The notes: a model not told the origin generated them from the letters alone. A DNA stretch of 57,556 bases from an uncultured Sphingomonas sp. (GCA_913775975.1 CAJYLQ010000051.1:1-57556), one strand, 5' to 3'; positions 24,830-33,927 are shown, counted from the stretch's first letter. Translations and numbers: made by a program.

Positions 24830-25402
24830 TCAGCCGTGGTCGCCCAGCGCCTCCAGGATGCGATCCGCCGCCGCCACGTCGCGCGCGACGATCGCGGACG
24901 TGAACCGCTCGATCAGCGCCGCGAACCGCGTGCTCGGCCCGCGCGGCCCGGCGATCAGCGGGCCGTCGATCAGCCGGCTGCCCCATTCCATCCCCAGTCG
25001 CTGCGTCAGGTCGTCCGTCCCCACCGCGACGGAGGGAAAGGGCAATGCCGATTCCGGCGAGGCGAAGACCGCCTCGTTCCCGCCCCGGAGCGACGGCGCG
25101 ATCATCACCGCGCCCGCGACCCGGCGGACATAGAAATTGGGCGACAGCCGCGCCCACCATGCGGCGGCGAGGCAACCCACGCCTTGCGCGACCAGCATCA
25201 CCGCCCGATCCGCCCGCACGGTCGCGGCGTCGATTCGCGCCGCCAACATCGCGCGCTGCGAGTCCGTGGTGCGATGTTCGGGAACGCGGATCACGTCACG
25301 CGCATCGGGGGTGCGCACCAGATTGGGCAGGATCGGCGCCTGCCCCTCCCCGATCAGCCAGACCAGGTCCATTCGGTCCATCGACAGCGTCAGATCGCTC
25401 AT
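24830..25402 (-). CDS. RBBP9/YdeN-like hydrolase fold lacking catalytic residues
   Basis: Family members normally have a G-H-S-L-G nucleophile elbow and a catalytic His near the end. Here the elbow reads AQGVGC (about 72-77), with Gly in the place of the Ser, and the C-terminal region reads GPLIAGPRGPS with no His; an Asp remains in VGTDDL. The ATG at 25402 is preceded by GGAGG with a 6-base spacer, so I prefer it to 25414; this gives 190 residues. The overall length and strand pattern (VAGAVMIAPSL, FPSVAVGTDD) still fit the RBBP9 family. It may be a binding protein rather than an enzyme. The family assignment is by pattern only. Confidence 0.65.
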   Translation of the reverse strand: MSDLTLSMDRMDLVWLIGEGQAPILPNLVRTPDARDVIRVPEHRTTDSQRAMLAARIDAATVRADRAVMLVAQGVGCLAAAWWARLSPNFYVRRVAGAVMIAPSLRGGNEAVFASPESALPFPSVAVGTDDLTQRLGMEWGSRLIDGPLIAGPRGPSTRFAALIERFTSAIVARDVAAADRILEALGDHG

Positions 25403-25414
25403 GGCCACCTCCAT

Positions 25415-25601
25415 CCGGTAAGAATCCCGATAGAAACACTAGGGATAACGTCGCCTGGCCCGAAAGCGAGCCTTTTCGTCCTCCGTCCGTCGCGGCCAGC
25501 CGGCCGCCCGCCGCACCCGATACGAAGCGCCCCGACGATGGCTGGCATCGCCGGGGCGGAGGTTTACGCCTAGGGAGCTAACCTGGCGGTTCGAAAAATC
25601 G
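25415..25601. other. Intergenic region with a hairpin downstream of the lipoprotein gene
   Basis: CGCCCCGACGATG (about 25529-25541) pairs with CATCGCCGGGGCG (about 25546-25558) with one mismatch, a probable terminator for the minus-strand operon ending at 25602. The right part carries the likely promoter of the hydrolase-like gene. Confidence 0.55.
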
Positions 25602-25847
25602 TTACAGCGCGTTGCCGGCGACCAGATTGTCCGCCGCGCCATTGGCGTTGTCGGCGGTCGCCTCGGCGTTGCCCGCCACCGCGAAGGCGTTCTCGTCGGG
25701 CAGCGCGATATTCTCGGTCGGCTCGCCCAAGCCCTCGCCCTCATTGGCGATCAGCGCGCTGTTGGCGCTGGCATCCTCATGCTTGCCGCACGCCGCGACC
25801 GGCAGCGCGACCGCGATGGCCAGCGTGGCGACCAGAAACTTCTTCAT
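25602..25847 (-). CDS. Small predicted lipoprotein
   Basis: The ATG at 25847 gives 81 residues with a lipoprotein signal (KKFLVATLAIAVALPVAAC), Cys about residue 20. The mature part is short and acidic, rich in Ala, Asn, Asp and Glu (ENAFAVAGNAEATADNAN), without a recognisable domain. It follows a GGGAGA ribosome binding site and overlaps the stop of the upstream amidotransferase gene by A-TGA, so they are translationally coupled. Function unknown. Confidence 0.75.
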   Translation of the reverse strand: MKKFLVATLAIAVALPVAACGKHEDASANSALIANEGEGLGEPTENIALPDENAFAVAGNAEATADNANGAADNLVAGNAL

Positions 25848-26611
25848 GACGTCTCCCTTCCTTGGTGAACCCGTATGCCCTCGCCGCGCAGCGCGCCGCC
25901 CAGCATCGCGAAGAAGGCGCGGCTGACGGCGCATTCGCCCGCATCCCATTCGGGGTGCCATTGCACCGCCAGCACCTCGCCGCCGCAGGGACGCGCCCAG
26001 ATCGCCTCGACCAGCCCGTCGTCGGGCGCCACCGCCTCTACCGACAGACCCGTGCCGAGCCGCGCGATCCCCTGCTCGTGAACCGAATTGACCGACAGCC
26101 GCCGCGCCCCCGTCGCCCGCGCCAGCCGCCCACCGGGCGTAAGCTCGACGGGGTGGCGGTGCGCGAACAGCCCGTCATAGCTGCCCGCCGCCGCCAGCCC
26201 GCGATGATGCCGGTCGCCGCCGTCCCCGGCGGCGCGCAGGCTGCCGCCGAACAGCACGTTCAGCTCCTGCATCCCGCGGCAGATGCCATAGACGGGCTTT
26301 CCCGCCTCGATCATCCGGCCCGCCAGCGCCAACGCCACCTCGTCCCGCTCGGGGTCCTGCGGCGCGGCGATGGGGGGCTCGCCATAGCGGGCGGGGGCGA
26401 CATGGCTGCGCGATCCGGTCAGCAGCAGCCCGTCCAGCACCGCCGCCAGCGCGCCCGTATCGTTCGCGCCCGCCATCGCCGGCACCAGCAGCACCGTCGC
26501 GCCCGACAGCTGCGTCAGCGGCCGGATGAAGCGGCTGGCGACCGTCTGCACCGGCCGGTCCACCGTCTCGTTGCAGCACAGGACGCCGATGACCGGCCGG
26601 GCGCGCGCCAT
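25844..26611 (-). CDS. Class I glutamine amidotransferase-like hydrolase (PuuD/peptidase C26 type)
   Basis: Proteins of this type remove the gamma-glutamyl group from gamma-glutamyl-GABA and related compounds. From the ATG at 26611 the length is 255, usual for the family. The nucleophile is Cys111 in YGICRGMQELN and the His-Glu pair lies in VQWHPEWD (about residue 222); LDGLLLTGSRSHVAPARYG is the conserved N-terminal oxyanion segment. A dedicated putrescine pathway cannot be shown, since no puuABC genes are here. It lies just after the serine acetyltransferase gene (4 bases between the two) and before the lipoprotein gene, so these three form an operon. Confidence 0.88.
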   Translation of the reverse strand: MARARPVIGVLCCNETVDRPVQTVASRFIRPLTQLSGATVLLVPAMAGANDTGALAAVLDGLLLTGSRSHVAPARYGEPPIAAPQDPERDEVALALAGRMIEAGKPVYGICRGMQELNVLFGGSLRAAGDGGDRHHRGLAAAGSYDGLFAHRHPVELTPGGRLARATGARRLSVNSVHEQGIARLGTGLSVEAVAPDDGLVEAIWARPCGGEVLAVQWHPEWDAGECAVSRAFFAMLGGALRGEGIRVHQGRETS

Positions 26612-26615
26612 CGGC

Positions 26616-27575
26616 TCAGTCCGCCGCCAGCAGCGCGTCGCGCAGCGCCGCCGCATCGTCCGCTGCGACCGCGCGCGCCTTGGGCTGCACCACCACGCTG
26701 TCCGCCGCCACGTCGTCCAGCAGCCAGACATTGCCGCCGATCGTCGATCCCCGGCCGATCCGCACCCGGCCCAGGATCGTCGCGCCGGCATAGATCACCA
26801 CGTCGTCCTCGACGATCGGATGCCGCGCGAATCGCTCGACCGGGCCCACCGGCCGCGCGCCCAGCGGCGTGCGCGCGCCCAGCGTGACGTGCTGGTACAG
26901 GCGCACGCCCGCGCCGATGATCGCCGTCTCGCCGATCACGACGCCGGTGCCATGGTCGATGAAGAACCGCTCGCCGATCGTCGCGCCGGGGTGGATGTCG
27001 ATTCCGGTCCGCTCGTTGGCGAGTTCGGAGATGATCCGCGCCACGATCGGCGCGCCCAGATTGTGCAGCTGGTGCGCGATCCGGTGATACAGGCTGGCGA
27101 TCGCGCCGGGATAGCAGACCAGGATCTCGTCGGTGCTGCGCGCCGCCGGATCGCCCAGGAACGCGGCCTCGACATCGCTGTCGACCAGCCGGCGGACACC
27201 GCCCAGCGAGGCCGCGAACAGCCGCACGATCGTGCCCGCCTGATCGGGATCGAAACGCTGGCCGCGCGCATCGGCCTGCCAATAGGCCAGCTCGGTCGCC
27301 ACCTCCCGCTCCAGCGCGCCGGTGGCGGCGATCAGCTTGGCGACGACGAACGCGCCCTCTTCCTTCTCGTCGCCGCGAAACTGGCCGAGGCGGCGGGGGT
27401 AGAGGGCAGCGGAGAGCAGCTCGACGACCCGCTCCAGCCCGGTGCGCGAGGGAAAGCCGTTGCCGCGCACACCCCCGCGCTGCCGCCCCCGCCATTCCGC
27501 CCGCGCCTGATGCAGCGCCGCGGCCGCGTCGGTGATCGCGGAGGCAACGGGTGCGGTACGGAGCAGGTCGTGCAT
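26616..27575 (-). CDS. Serine O-acetyltransferase (EpsC/CysE-like)
   Basis: The enzyme acetylates L-serine to O-acetylserine, the precursor of cysteine. The 319-residue protein has a helical N-terminal domain (to about 170) and a left-handed beta helix with hexapeptide repeats (about 195-300): ERTGIDIHPGATIGERFFID, HGTGVVIGETAIIGAGVRLY and HPIVEDDVVIYAGATILGR. The catalytic His/Asp (IDHGTG) are present. The long form with the extended N-terminus corresponds to EpsC-type enzymes. A palindromic site lies directly upstream. No cysK is in the window. ATG start at 27575. Confidence 0.9.
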   Translation of the reverse strand: MHDLLRTAPVASAITDAAAALHQARAEWRGRQRGGVRGNGFPSRTGLERVVELLSAALYPRRLGQFRGDEKEEGAFVVAKLIAATGALEREVATELAYWQADARGQRFDPDQAGTIVRLFAASLGGVRRLVDSDVEAAFLGDPAARSTDEILVCYPGAIASLYHRIAHQLHNLGAPIVARIISELANERTGIDIHPGATIGERFFIDHGTGVVIGETAIIGAGVRLYQHVTLGARTPLGARPVGPVERFARHPIVEDDVVIYAGATILGRVRIGRGSTIGGNVWLLDDVAADSVVVQPKARAVAADDAAALRDALLAAD

Positions 27576-27612
27576 GGCGAATCCCTTCGAGATATCGTCG
27601 GGATCACCATAC

Positions 27613-27629
27613 CCTATCGAACCGATAGG
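27613..27629 (-). promoter_or_regulatory. Putative operator CCTATCG-aac-CGATAGG upstream of the serine acetyltransferase gene
   Basis: A perfect 7-bp inverted repeat with a 3-base spacer lies 38 bases upstream of the start codon. On the minus strand it sits between a TTGAAT -35-like box and a poor -10 candidate around TATGGT. This placement is typical of a repressor site. Rrf2/CymR-type regulators control cysteine synthesis in some bacteria, but I cannot name the binder. Confidence 0.5.
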
Positions 27630-27667
27630 AATTCAAAGAAATGCTGTGCGGGGGTGAAAGCTGCGCT

Positions 27668-27713
27668 GTACGGCGCCCCGCGGCCGTACGTTCCCCGGCG
27701 AAGGCCGGGGGAA
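27668..27713 (-). terminator. Tandem hairpins downstream of lysC
   Basis: GTACGGC/GCCGTAC (27668-27674 with 27683-27689) and TTCCCCGGC/GCCGGGGGAA (27691-27699 with 27704-27713) form two adjacent stems just after the lysC stop. No long U tract is present. The second is a CCCCGGCgaaGGCCGGGG-type palindrome. Confidence 0.55.
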
Positions 27714-27725
27714 CGGCGGCGAAAA

Positions 27726-29003
27726 TTACCCCGCCGCCGTCTCCGCATCCAGCCCGTAGGCGGTGTGCAGCACGCGCACCGCCAGTTCGGTATAGTCCTC
27801 CTCGATCAGCACGCTGACCTTGATCTCCGACGTGGTGATCGCCTGGATGTTGATCCCGCGCTCGCCCAGCGTGGTGAACATGGTGGAGGCGACACCGGCA
27901 TGGCTGCGCATCCCCACGCCGACGACGCTGATCTTCGCGACGCGCGTGTCGTGGACCAGCTTTTCATAGCCGATCGTCGCCTTCGCCTGACCCAGCACGT
28001 CCAGGCTCCGCGCGAGGTCGGCGGAGGGGACGGTGAAGGTGACGTCGGTCGATCCGGTCGAATGCGCGATGTTCTGCACGATCATGTCGACGTTGATCCC
28101 CGCCTCGGCCAGCGGCGCGAAGACGGAGGCGACGGAGCCGGGCCGGTCGGGCACGGCGGCCAGCGTGATCTTCGCCTCGTTCTTGTCGTGCGCGATGCCG
28201 GTGATGAGCTGGCGTTCCACGTCTTCGATCTCCTCTTCGCCCACGATCATCGTACCGGGCAGCGTATCCGCCATCGGTGCATCCTCGCCCGTGAAGGACG
28301 ACAGCACCTGGACGCGGACATTCTCCTTCATCGCCAGACCCACAGAGCGGGTCTGGAGCACCTTGGCGCCGACCGAGGCCAGCTCCAGCATCTCCTCATA
28401 GGTGACGCGGGCGAGCTTGCGCGCGCGCGGCACGATGCGCGGGTCGGTGGTGTAGACGCCATCGACATCGGTGTAGATGTCGCACCGCTCCGCCTTCATC
28501 GCCGCCGCGACCGCGACCGCCGACGTGTCGGACCCGCCGCGCCCCAGCGTGGTGATGCGCCCCGGCCTGCCATCGGCTTCATCGGCAACGCCCTGGAATC
28601 CGGGGATCACCGCCACCTCGCCACGCGCCAGGCTTTCGTCCAGCGCGGCCGTGTCGATCGTGCCGATGCGCGCGCGGCTGAACGCGTCGGACGTGTGGAT
28701 CGGCAGCTGCCAGCCCAGCCACGACCGCGCGGGCACGCCCAGCGCCTGCAGCGCGATCGCCAGCAGCCCGCTCGTCACCTGCTCGCCCGACGAGACGACC
28801 ACGTCATATTCGCGCGGATCGTACAGCGCGGACGCTTCGCGGCAGAAGCCGACCAGCCGGTCCGTCTCGCCCGCCATCGCGGAGACGACGACGGCGACCT
28901 GGTTGCCCGCCTCCACCTCGCGTTTGACCCGCGCGGCGACGCTGCGAATACGCTCGATCCCGGCCATCGACGTGCCGCCGAACTTCATCACGATACGCGC
29001 CAT
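27726..29003 (-). CDS. lysC: Aspartate kinase
   Basis: Aspartate kinase phosphorylates aspartate at the head of lysine, threonine and methionine synthesis. The ATG at 29003 gives 425 residues, beginning ARIVMKFGGTSMAGIERIRS with the KFGGTS substrate motif. The kinase core includes TLGRGGSDTSAVAVAAA and DVDGVYTTDPRIV. Two C-terminal ACT domains (about 270-340 and 350-415) carry KITLAAVPDRPGSVASVFAP and KISVVGVGMRSHAGVASTMF, implying allosteric control by lysine and/or threonine. thrC lies elsewhere in this window. It is divergent from ubiG with 54 bases between starts. Confidence 0.96.
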   Translation of the reverse strand: MARIVMKFGGTSMAGIERIRSVAARVKREVEAGNQVAVVVSAMAGETDRLVGFCREASALYDPREYDVVVSSGEQVTSGLLAIALQALGVPARSWLGWQLPIHTSDAFSRARIGTIDTAALDESLARGEVAVIPGFQGVADEADGRPGRITTLGRGGSDTSAVAVAAAMKAERCDIYTDVDGVYTTDPRIVPRARKLARVTYEEMLELASVGAKVLQTRSVGLAMKENVRVQVLSSFTGEDAPMADTLPGTMIVGEEEIEDVERQLITGIAHDKNEAKITLAAVPDRPGSVASVFAPLAEAGINVDMIVQNIAHSTGSTDVTFTVPSADLARSLDVLGQAKATIGYEKLVHDTRVAKISVVGVGMRSHAGVASTMFTTLGERGINIQAITTSEIKVSVLIEEDYTELAVRVLHTAYGLDAETAAG

Positions 29004-29057
29004 GGACGGGTCGAATGCCTCCTTGGGGAAAAGTGGCGGCCCTGATAGGTAGAGCGC

Positions 29058-29786
29058 ATGGTGAGCGCAAGCAGCACGATCGTCCCCGCAGAGGCGGCGC
29101 ATTTCGGCCGGATGGCGGCGGACTGGTGGAATCCGAAGGGCTCGTCGGCGATGCTCCACCGGCTGAACCCGGTGCGGCTGGCCTATCTGCGGCAGGCGGT
29201 TGACGCGCACTGGGGTGGCGAAGCGGGCGGGTTCACGCCGCTCGCCGCGCGCCGCGCGCTGGATGTCGGCTGCGGCGCGGGGCTGCTGGCGGAGCCGCTG
29301 GCCCGGCTGGGCGCGGCGGTGACCGGCATCGACGCCGCGCCCGAAAATGTCGCGGTCGCGGCCGCCCATGCCACGGGCGCGGGCCTCGGCATCGACTATC
29401 GCGCCGGCGGGATCGAGGCGGTGGCGGGCGAGACGTTCGACCTCGTCACCTCGCTGGAGGTGATCGAGCATGTCGCCGATCCGGCCGGCTTCGTCGGCGG
29501 GCTGGCGGGCGCGCTGGCGCCGGGGGGCCTGATGATCCTGTCGACGCCCAACCGCACGCCGCTGTCGCGCCTCGCGCTCATCACGCTGGCGGAGGGGACG
29601 GGCGCGATCCCGAAGGGCACGCACGACTGGGAGAAATTCCTGACGCCGGAGGAGCTGACCGTGCTCGTCGAAAGCGCCGGGCTGATCGTGCGCGACGTGA
29701 CCGGCCTGACCTTCTCGCCCGCAAAGGGCTTCGCGCTCGGCTCCTCGACCGCGCTCGACTATCTGATGACGATCACCCGGCCCTGA
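29058..29786 (+). CDS. ubiG: Ubiquinone biosynthesis O-methyltransferase UbiG
   Basis: UbiG carries out both O-methylation steps of ubiquinone synthesis. The 242-residue protein contains the diagnostic AAHFGRMAADWWNPKGSSAM N-terminus, SAM motif I (LDVGCGAGLLAEPLARLGA) and the conserved VTSLEVIEHVADPAGFV, plus TPNRTPLSRL and KGTHDWEKFLTPEEL. It starts at the ATG at 29058 and is divergent from lysC, which is a common alphaproteobacterial arrangement. Confidence 0.95.
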   Translation: MVSASSTIVPAEAAHFGRMAADWWNPKGSSAMLHRLNPVRLAYLRQAVDAHWGGEAGGFTPLAARRALDVGCGAGLLAEPLARLGAAVTGIDAAPENVAVAAAHATGAGLGIDYRAGGIEAVAGETFDLVTSLEVIEHVADPAGFVGGLAGALAPGGLMILSTPNRTPLSRLALITLAEGTGAIPKGTHDWEKFLTPEELTVLVESAGLIVRDVTGLTFSPAKGFALGSSTALDYLMTITRP

Positions 29787-29804
29787 GGGACAGGGCCAAG
29801 CGCG

Positions 29805-30770
29805 CTACGCCGGGTCCGCCGCACTCCATGGCCGCCCGGTCCACAGGCGGTACAGGCCGAACGCGACCATTCCCGCCGCGTGGAACGCCAGCGTCAACGC
29901 GGCGGTGAACGCGACGAGGTCGGACAGCGCCTGGCCCGTTTCGTGCCCCGCGCCATGGCCATGCCCGATCAGCAGGATGGTGATGTTGGCGAAGACCAGA
30001 TCCTTGTTGGGAATGAAGGGCAGGCGCGACACCAGCATCCGCGCCGCCGCCAGCATCAGCCAGGTCCCGACCGCCTCGTGCGGCATCTCGAACGCCCAGG
30101 CGAGCGCGAGCAGGCCGTTGGTGGTCAGCAGCCGCCCGGTCTGCATCGCGAAGATCCAGCCCAGCATCCGCCGGTCCAGCGTGAACACCTTGCGGCCGAA
30201 GATCACGAACGGCAGCGACGTCGCGACGACGATGCCGACCGACGCCACCACCCCCTTCACCTCCGTCGCGTTCAGCAGCGGGATGGCGAAGGGCAGCGCC
30301 AGCAGCAGCGCCGCCAGCGTCACCAGATTGCCCGCCATCGCGGACAGGATCGTCACGTCCTTCACCGCGCCGAACGGCGATCGGATCGCCCGCGCCCTGC
30401 CCCGCGCCCAGGCATAGAACCAGGCATCGCCGGCATAGCCCAGTACGACCTCGTTCACGATCCGCTTGCCGGTCAGCGCCGCCAGCCCCGCCAGCGGCAG
30501 GCCCCACAGGCGGCGGAAGATCAGATAGTCCGACACCTGCGGCGCCATGTAGAGCGCCACGAAGCACAGGTAGAACCCCGGCGAGGTCGGCACCGCGCTG
30601 GCGAACCCCGACAGCCCCGATCCGGCCAGCTGCCAGATCACGCCCGCGACCATCGCGATCGTCAGCGCACCGCCCAGCAGCGCCGGCCAGCGGCCAAGCC
30701 GCTTGTCGGCCTCCAGGCCGGGTGCTGCGTCGACGGGTTCGGGGATGGGTTCAGGCGTCGGCTTCGGCAT
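29805..30770 (-). CDS. Multi-pass membrane protein, possibly LPG-synthase-TM-like
   Basis: From the ATG at 30770 the length is 321; an upstream GTG at 30782 is also possible. After a Pro/Glu-rich N-terminus (PKPTPEPIPEPVD) come about eight membrane helices. The block AALTGKRIVNEVVLGYAGDA followed by WFYAWARG and later ARMLVSRLPFIPNKDLVFAN resembles integral membrane proteins of the lysylphosphatidylglycerol-synthase TM group, but I cannot confirm this. It overlaps the end of the perM gene, so it belongs to the pyrE-pdxJ-acpS-lepB operon. Function unknown. Confidence 0.72.
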   Translation of the reverse strand: MPKPTPEPIPEPVDAAPGLEADKRLGRWPALLGGALTIAMVAGVIWQLAGSGLSGFASAVPTSPGFYLCFVALYMAPQVSDYLIFRRLWGLPLAGLAALTGKRIVNEVVLGYAGDAWFYAWARGRARAIRSPFGAVKDVTILSAMAGNLVTLAALLLALPFAIPLLNATEVKGVVASVGIVVATSLPFVIFGRKVFTLDRRMLGWIFAMQTGRLLTTNGLLALAWAFEMPHEAVGTWLMLAAARMLVSRLPFIPNKDLVFANITILLIGHGHGAGHETGQALSDLVAFTAALTLAFHAAGMVAFGLYRLWTGRPWSAADPA

Positions 30771-31806
30771 TCCGTTCCGCACGGCGTTCCAGCGCGGCCT
30801 TCGCCATCGCGGTGAAGGGGTCAGCCAGCGCCAGTCCCATGATCCCGAACAGGGCGCTCGCGATGATCTGCGCGCCCAGCGTCAGCGCGGGCGGCAGGTC
30901 CACCGTCTTCTTGGCGACGATCGGCAGCAGGACATACCCGTCAAAGGTCTGGACGATCAGATAGGTGCCGACCGCCCACAGCCCCACGTTGGTGCCCGCC
31001 GAAAAGCCGACCGCGATCATCAGCGAGCCGGAGATGAACGCCCCGATATTGGGGATGAAGGCGAGCAGGCCGGTCAGGATGCCCAGGATCATCGCCATCG
31101 GCACGCCCCCCGCCATCAGCGCCAGCCACGTCAGCACGCCCTCCGCCGCCATGCCCAGCAGCCGGCCCGCCAGCAGCCGGCGCAGCGTGCGCCCCATCCG
31201 GTGCAGCGTCAGCGCGAATTCGGGGCGCAGGTCGCGCGGCACCATCCACTGCAGCCCGCGCTCATAGGCGTTGGGGTCGATCGCCAGGAACAGCCCCAGG
31301 ACCAGGATCATGAACAGGCTGGTCAGTGCGCCGATCGCGGTGCCGACCCACGACGTCAGCCGCCCGACCGATCCCAGCGCCTGCTTGGCGAAACCGCTCA
31401 TGTCCGACGCGCCGGGCATCAGGCCCTGCTGGCTCAGCCAGCCGGACAGCTTCAGCGCCTGCGATTCCAGCGTCGTGCGCAGCTGCGCGAACTGTTGCCC
31501 CACCTGTACGCCGGTCAGATAGACGGTGCCGAGCAGGAACGCCGTGACCAGCAGCACCACGATCAGCAGCCGCCAGCTGCGCCCGATCGGCAGCACCCGC
31601 CCCAGCAGGCGCACGCCGCCGTCGAACAGCGCGGCGACGACGATCCCGGCGAAGATGATGAGCAGCGGCTGCACCAGCAGCACCGCCAGCGCCACCGCGG
31701 CCGCCATCGCCAGCCACACCGCCGCGCGGCGCACCTCGCGGCGGATCAGCGGGTCGTGCGCCTCCAGCGGCGCCGCCCCATCGGTCAGCGGCGTGTCTTC
31801 CGCCAT
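30751..31806 (-). CDS. AI-2E/PerM family transporter
   Basis: PerM-type proteins are eight-helix membrane proteins; some export autoinducer-2 and others have been reported as Na+/H+ antiporters, so the substrate is uncertain. The 351-residue protein starts at the ATG at 31806, which overlaps the lepB TAA by one base (TAATG). The first helices VWLAMAAAVALAVLLVQPLL and IIFAGIVVAALFDGGVRLLG and the conserved C-terminal region ILTGLLAFIPNIGAFISGSL and YVLLPIVAKKTVDLPPALTL are all present. Confidence 0.88.
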   Translation of the reverse strand: MAEDTPLTDGAAPLEAHDPLIRREVRRAAVWLAMAAAVALAVLLVQPLLIIFAGIVVAALFDGGVRLLGRVLPIGRSWRLLIVVLLVTAFLLGTVYLTGVQVGQQFAQLRTTLESQALKLSGWLSQQGLMPGASDMSGFAKQALGSVGRLTSWVGTAIGALTSLFMILVLGLFLAIDPNAYERGLQWMVPRDLRPEFALTLHRMGRTLRRLLAGRLLGMAAEGVLTWLALMAGGVPMAMILGILTGLLAFIPNIGAFISGSLMIAVGFSAGTNVGLWAVGTYLIVQTFDGYVLLPIVAKKTVDLPPALTLGAQIIASALFGIMGLALADPFTAMAKAALERRAERNAEADA

Positions 31807-32783
31807 TACTGCCCGGTCTTCGGATGCAGCGACACGCCCGCCCGGCCCGACCGCAGCGATCCCCACCAGGTCAGCGGATTGAGCGTCGCATCGCCGTCCA
31901 GGCTGAAGGTGATGAACTCCGCCCGGCCACCGATATTCTCATAGGGCACGGGCCCGCCCAGCCCCTGCTCGGACAGCGGATAGCGGCTGTCGGCAGACCG
32001 GTCGCGATTGTCGCCCATCAGGAATACGCGGTTCTTGGGTATGGTGATCGGCCCATAATTGTCGCCCGGCGACCAGCCCAGGTCGACCGTCTCGTAGCTG
32101 CGGCCGTTGGGCAGCGTCTCGGTGATCGTCGGCAGGCGGCAGACCATCCGCCCGCCCGGCAGCTGCTCGCGCGCGCCCGGATAGTCGTTGGGCGAACAGG
32201 GGCTGTTCGTATCGACCGGGATCAGCGTGTCGTGGATCGGCCCGCGCTTCAACGGCACGCCGTTCAGGATGACCACGCCGTCCTTCACCTGCAGCGTGTC
32301 GCCCGGCAGGCCGATGACGCGCTTGATATAGTCGGTGCGCGTGCCCGGCGGCGTCACGATCACAACGTCGCCCCGATCGGGCAAAGAGCCCAGCAGCCGC
32401 CCCTTCCATTCCGGCAGCATCACGCTCCAGCTCGCCTCGGGCTCGTGCAGCACGACGCTGCGGAAGAAGGCGACGGGATCGGGGATGGTCGGCGACACGA
32501 ACGACCAGCCATAGGCGAATTTGGACACGACCAGCCGGTCGCCGACCTGCAACCCCGGCAGCATCGATTCGGACGGGATGTAGAAGGGCTTGGCAATGAA
32601 GCTGTGGAAGCCCAGCACGATCAGGATCAGCCAGAATATGCCCTTCACCTCGGCCCACCAGTCGGTGCCCGCGCGCTTCTTCGCCGGGGTGTCCGCGCCG
32701 GTCGCGGCGGGGGGCACGGCATCGCTTGCGGCGGGATGCGCGACGGGGGTTGCCTCGGTGCCGGTCAGGCTCGCGTCGGTCAT
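31806..32783 (-). CDS. lepB: Signal peptidase I
   Basis: Signal peptidase I removes signal peptides from exported proteins at the outer face of the inner membrane. The protein of 325 residues has an N-terminal polar region, one membrane helix ([17 protein letters not shown]), the catalytic Ser in [14 protein letters not shown] (Ser about 73) and the general-base Lys in [12 protein letters not shown] (Lys about 154), followed by [20 protein letters not shown]. The start at 32783 overlaps the acpS stop. The frame stays complete to the stop, adjacent to the perM gene. Confidence 0.96.
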   Translation of the reverse strand: MTDASLTGTEATPVAHPAASDAVPPAATGADTPAKKRAGTDWWAEVKGIFWLILIVLGFHSFIAKPFYIPSESMLPGLQVGDRLVVSKFAYGWSFVSPTIPDPVAFFRSVVLHEPEASWSVMLPEWKGRLLGSLPDRGDVVIVTPPGTRTDYIKRVIGLPGDTLQVKDGVVILNGVPLKRGPIHDTLIPVDTNSPCSPNDYPGAREQLPGGRMVCRLPTITETLPNGRSYETVDLGWSPGDNYGPITIPKNRVFLMGDNRDRSADSRYPLSEQGLGGPVPYENIGGRAEFITFSLDGDATLNPLTWWGSLRSGRAGVSLHPKTGQ

Positions 32784-33190
32784 GCGCTGGGGTCCGGTAT
32801 CGCCTCGATAATCACAAAGGCCTGCGCCCAGGGATGATCGTCGGTCATGGTGAGATGTACGCGCGGCGCCATGCCACAGGGGATCAACGCGTCAAGCCTT
32901 GCCTTGGCCCCGCCGGTCAGCGCCAGCGTGGGCGCGCCCGACGGCGCGTTGACGACGCCGATGTCGCGCATGAACACGCCCGCGCGAAATCCCGTGCCCA
33001 CCGCCTTGGAGAACGCCTCCTTCGCGGCGAACCGCTTCGCCAGCGTCGCGGCATAGGTGAAGGGTCGCCGCTTCGCCTTGGCCAGCTCCACCTCGGTGAA
33101 CACCCGCCCCTCGAACCGCGCGCCGAACCGGTCGAGCGACGCCTGTATCCGCTCGATACTGCACAGGTCGGAACCCAGGCCGATGATCAC
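32780..33190 (-). CDS. acpS: Holo-[acyl-carrier-protein] synthase
   Basis: AcpS transfers 4'-phosphopantetheine from CoA to the acyl carrier protein. The 136-residue product begins [20 protein letters not shown], the metal-binding motif with the Asp of GSD, and contains [19 protein letters not shown] with the second conserved Glu. It lies between pdxJ and lepB with 4-base overlaps at both ends; pdxJ-acpS-lepB is a common gene order in Proteobacteria. Confidence 0.96.
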   Translation of the reverse strand: MIIGLGSDLCSIERIQASLDRFGARFEGRVFTEVELAKAKRRPFTYAATLAKRFAAKEAFSKAVGTGFRAGVFMRDIGVVNAPSGAPTLALTGGAKARLDALIPCGMAPRVHLTMTDDHPWAQAFVIIEAIPDPSA

Positions 33191-33927
33191 CGCGCCGCAT
33201 CCATCGCGTCGCGCATCCGCCGCACCGCTTCGCCAAGGCCGACGAACATCGCCTCGCCGATCAGGAAATGGCCGATGTTCAGTTCCGCCACCTGCGGGAT
33301 CGCCGCGATCGGCCCGACATTGTCATAGGTCAGGCCATGGCCGGCATGGACCTCGATCCCGTTCTTCGCCGCCAGCGCCGCCGCGTCCGCCAGCCGGCGC
33401 AGCTCGTCCGCGCGCGCCGAGCCGTCCAGCTCGGCATAGCGGCCGGTATGCAGTTCGACGACCGGCGCCTTCAGCCGGATCGCGGCGTCGATCTGCGTCG
33501 CGTCGGGCTCGATGAACAGCGACACGCGGATGCCCGCGGCCGACAGGTCGGCGACCATCGGCGAGAGGTGATCGAACTGCCCCGCCGCGTCCAGCCCGCC
33601 CTCGGTCGTGCGCTCCTCGCGCTTTTCGGGGACGATGCAGGCGGCGTGCGGCCGATGGCGCAGCGCGATCCCCAGCATCTCCGCGGTCGCCGCCATCTCG
33701 AAATTCAGCGGGATCGTCAGCGCCTCTGCCAGCCGGGCGATATCGTCGTCGGTGATGTGGCGGCGATCCTCGCGCAGGTGCGCGGTGATGCCGTCCGCGC
33801 CCGCTTCGGCCGCCAGCAGCGCCGCGCGGACGGGATCGGGATAGCCCGCCCCGCGCGCGTTCCGCACCGTCGCGACATGGTCGATGTTGACGCCCAGCCG
33901 CAGGTGATCGGGCAGATGGCCGCTCAT
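33187..33927 (-). CDS. pdxJ: Pyridoxine 5'-phosphate synthase
   Basis: PdxJ condenses 1-deoxyxylulose 5-phosphate with aminoacetone 3-phosphate to make pyridoxine 5'-phosphate. I chose the ATG at 33927, which overlaps the pyrE stop, giving 246 residues. Diagnostic segments are [17 protein letters not shown] at the N-terminus, [22 protein letters not shown] and the C-terminal [13 protein letters not shown] and [14 protein letters not shown]. Its location between pyrE and acpS is typical in sphingomonads. Confidence 0.96.
   Translation of the reverse strand: MSGHLPDHLRLGVNIDHVATVRNARGAGYPDPVRAALLAAEAGADGITAHLREDRRHITDDDIARLAEALTIPLNFEMAATAEMLGIALRHRPHAACIVPEKREERTTEGGLDAAGQFDHLSPMVADLSAAGIRVSLFIEPDATQIDAAIRLKAPVVELHTGRYAELDGSARADELRRLADAAALAAKNGIEVHAGHGLTYDNVGPIAAIPQVAELNIGHFLIGEAMFVGLGEAVRRMRDAMDAAR

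Noticed and set aside
26526..29045. An 839-residue plus-strand frame over the serine acetyltransferase and lysC genes
   Set aside because: It is the complement of well-supported coding genes and has no motif.
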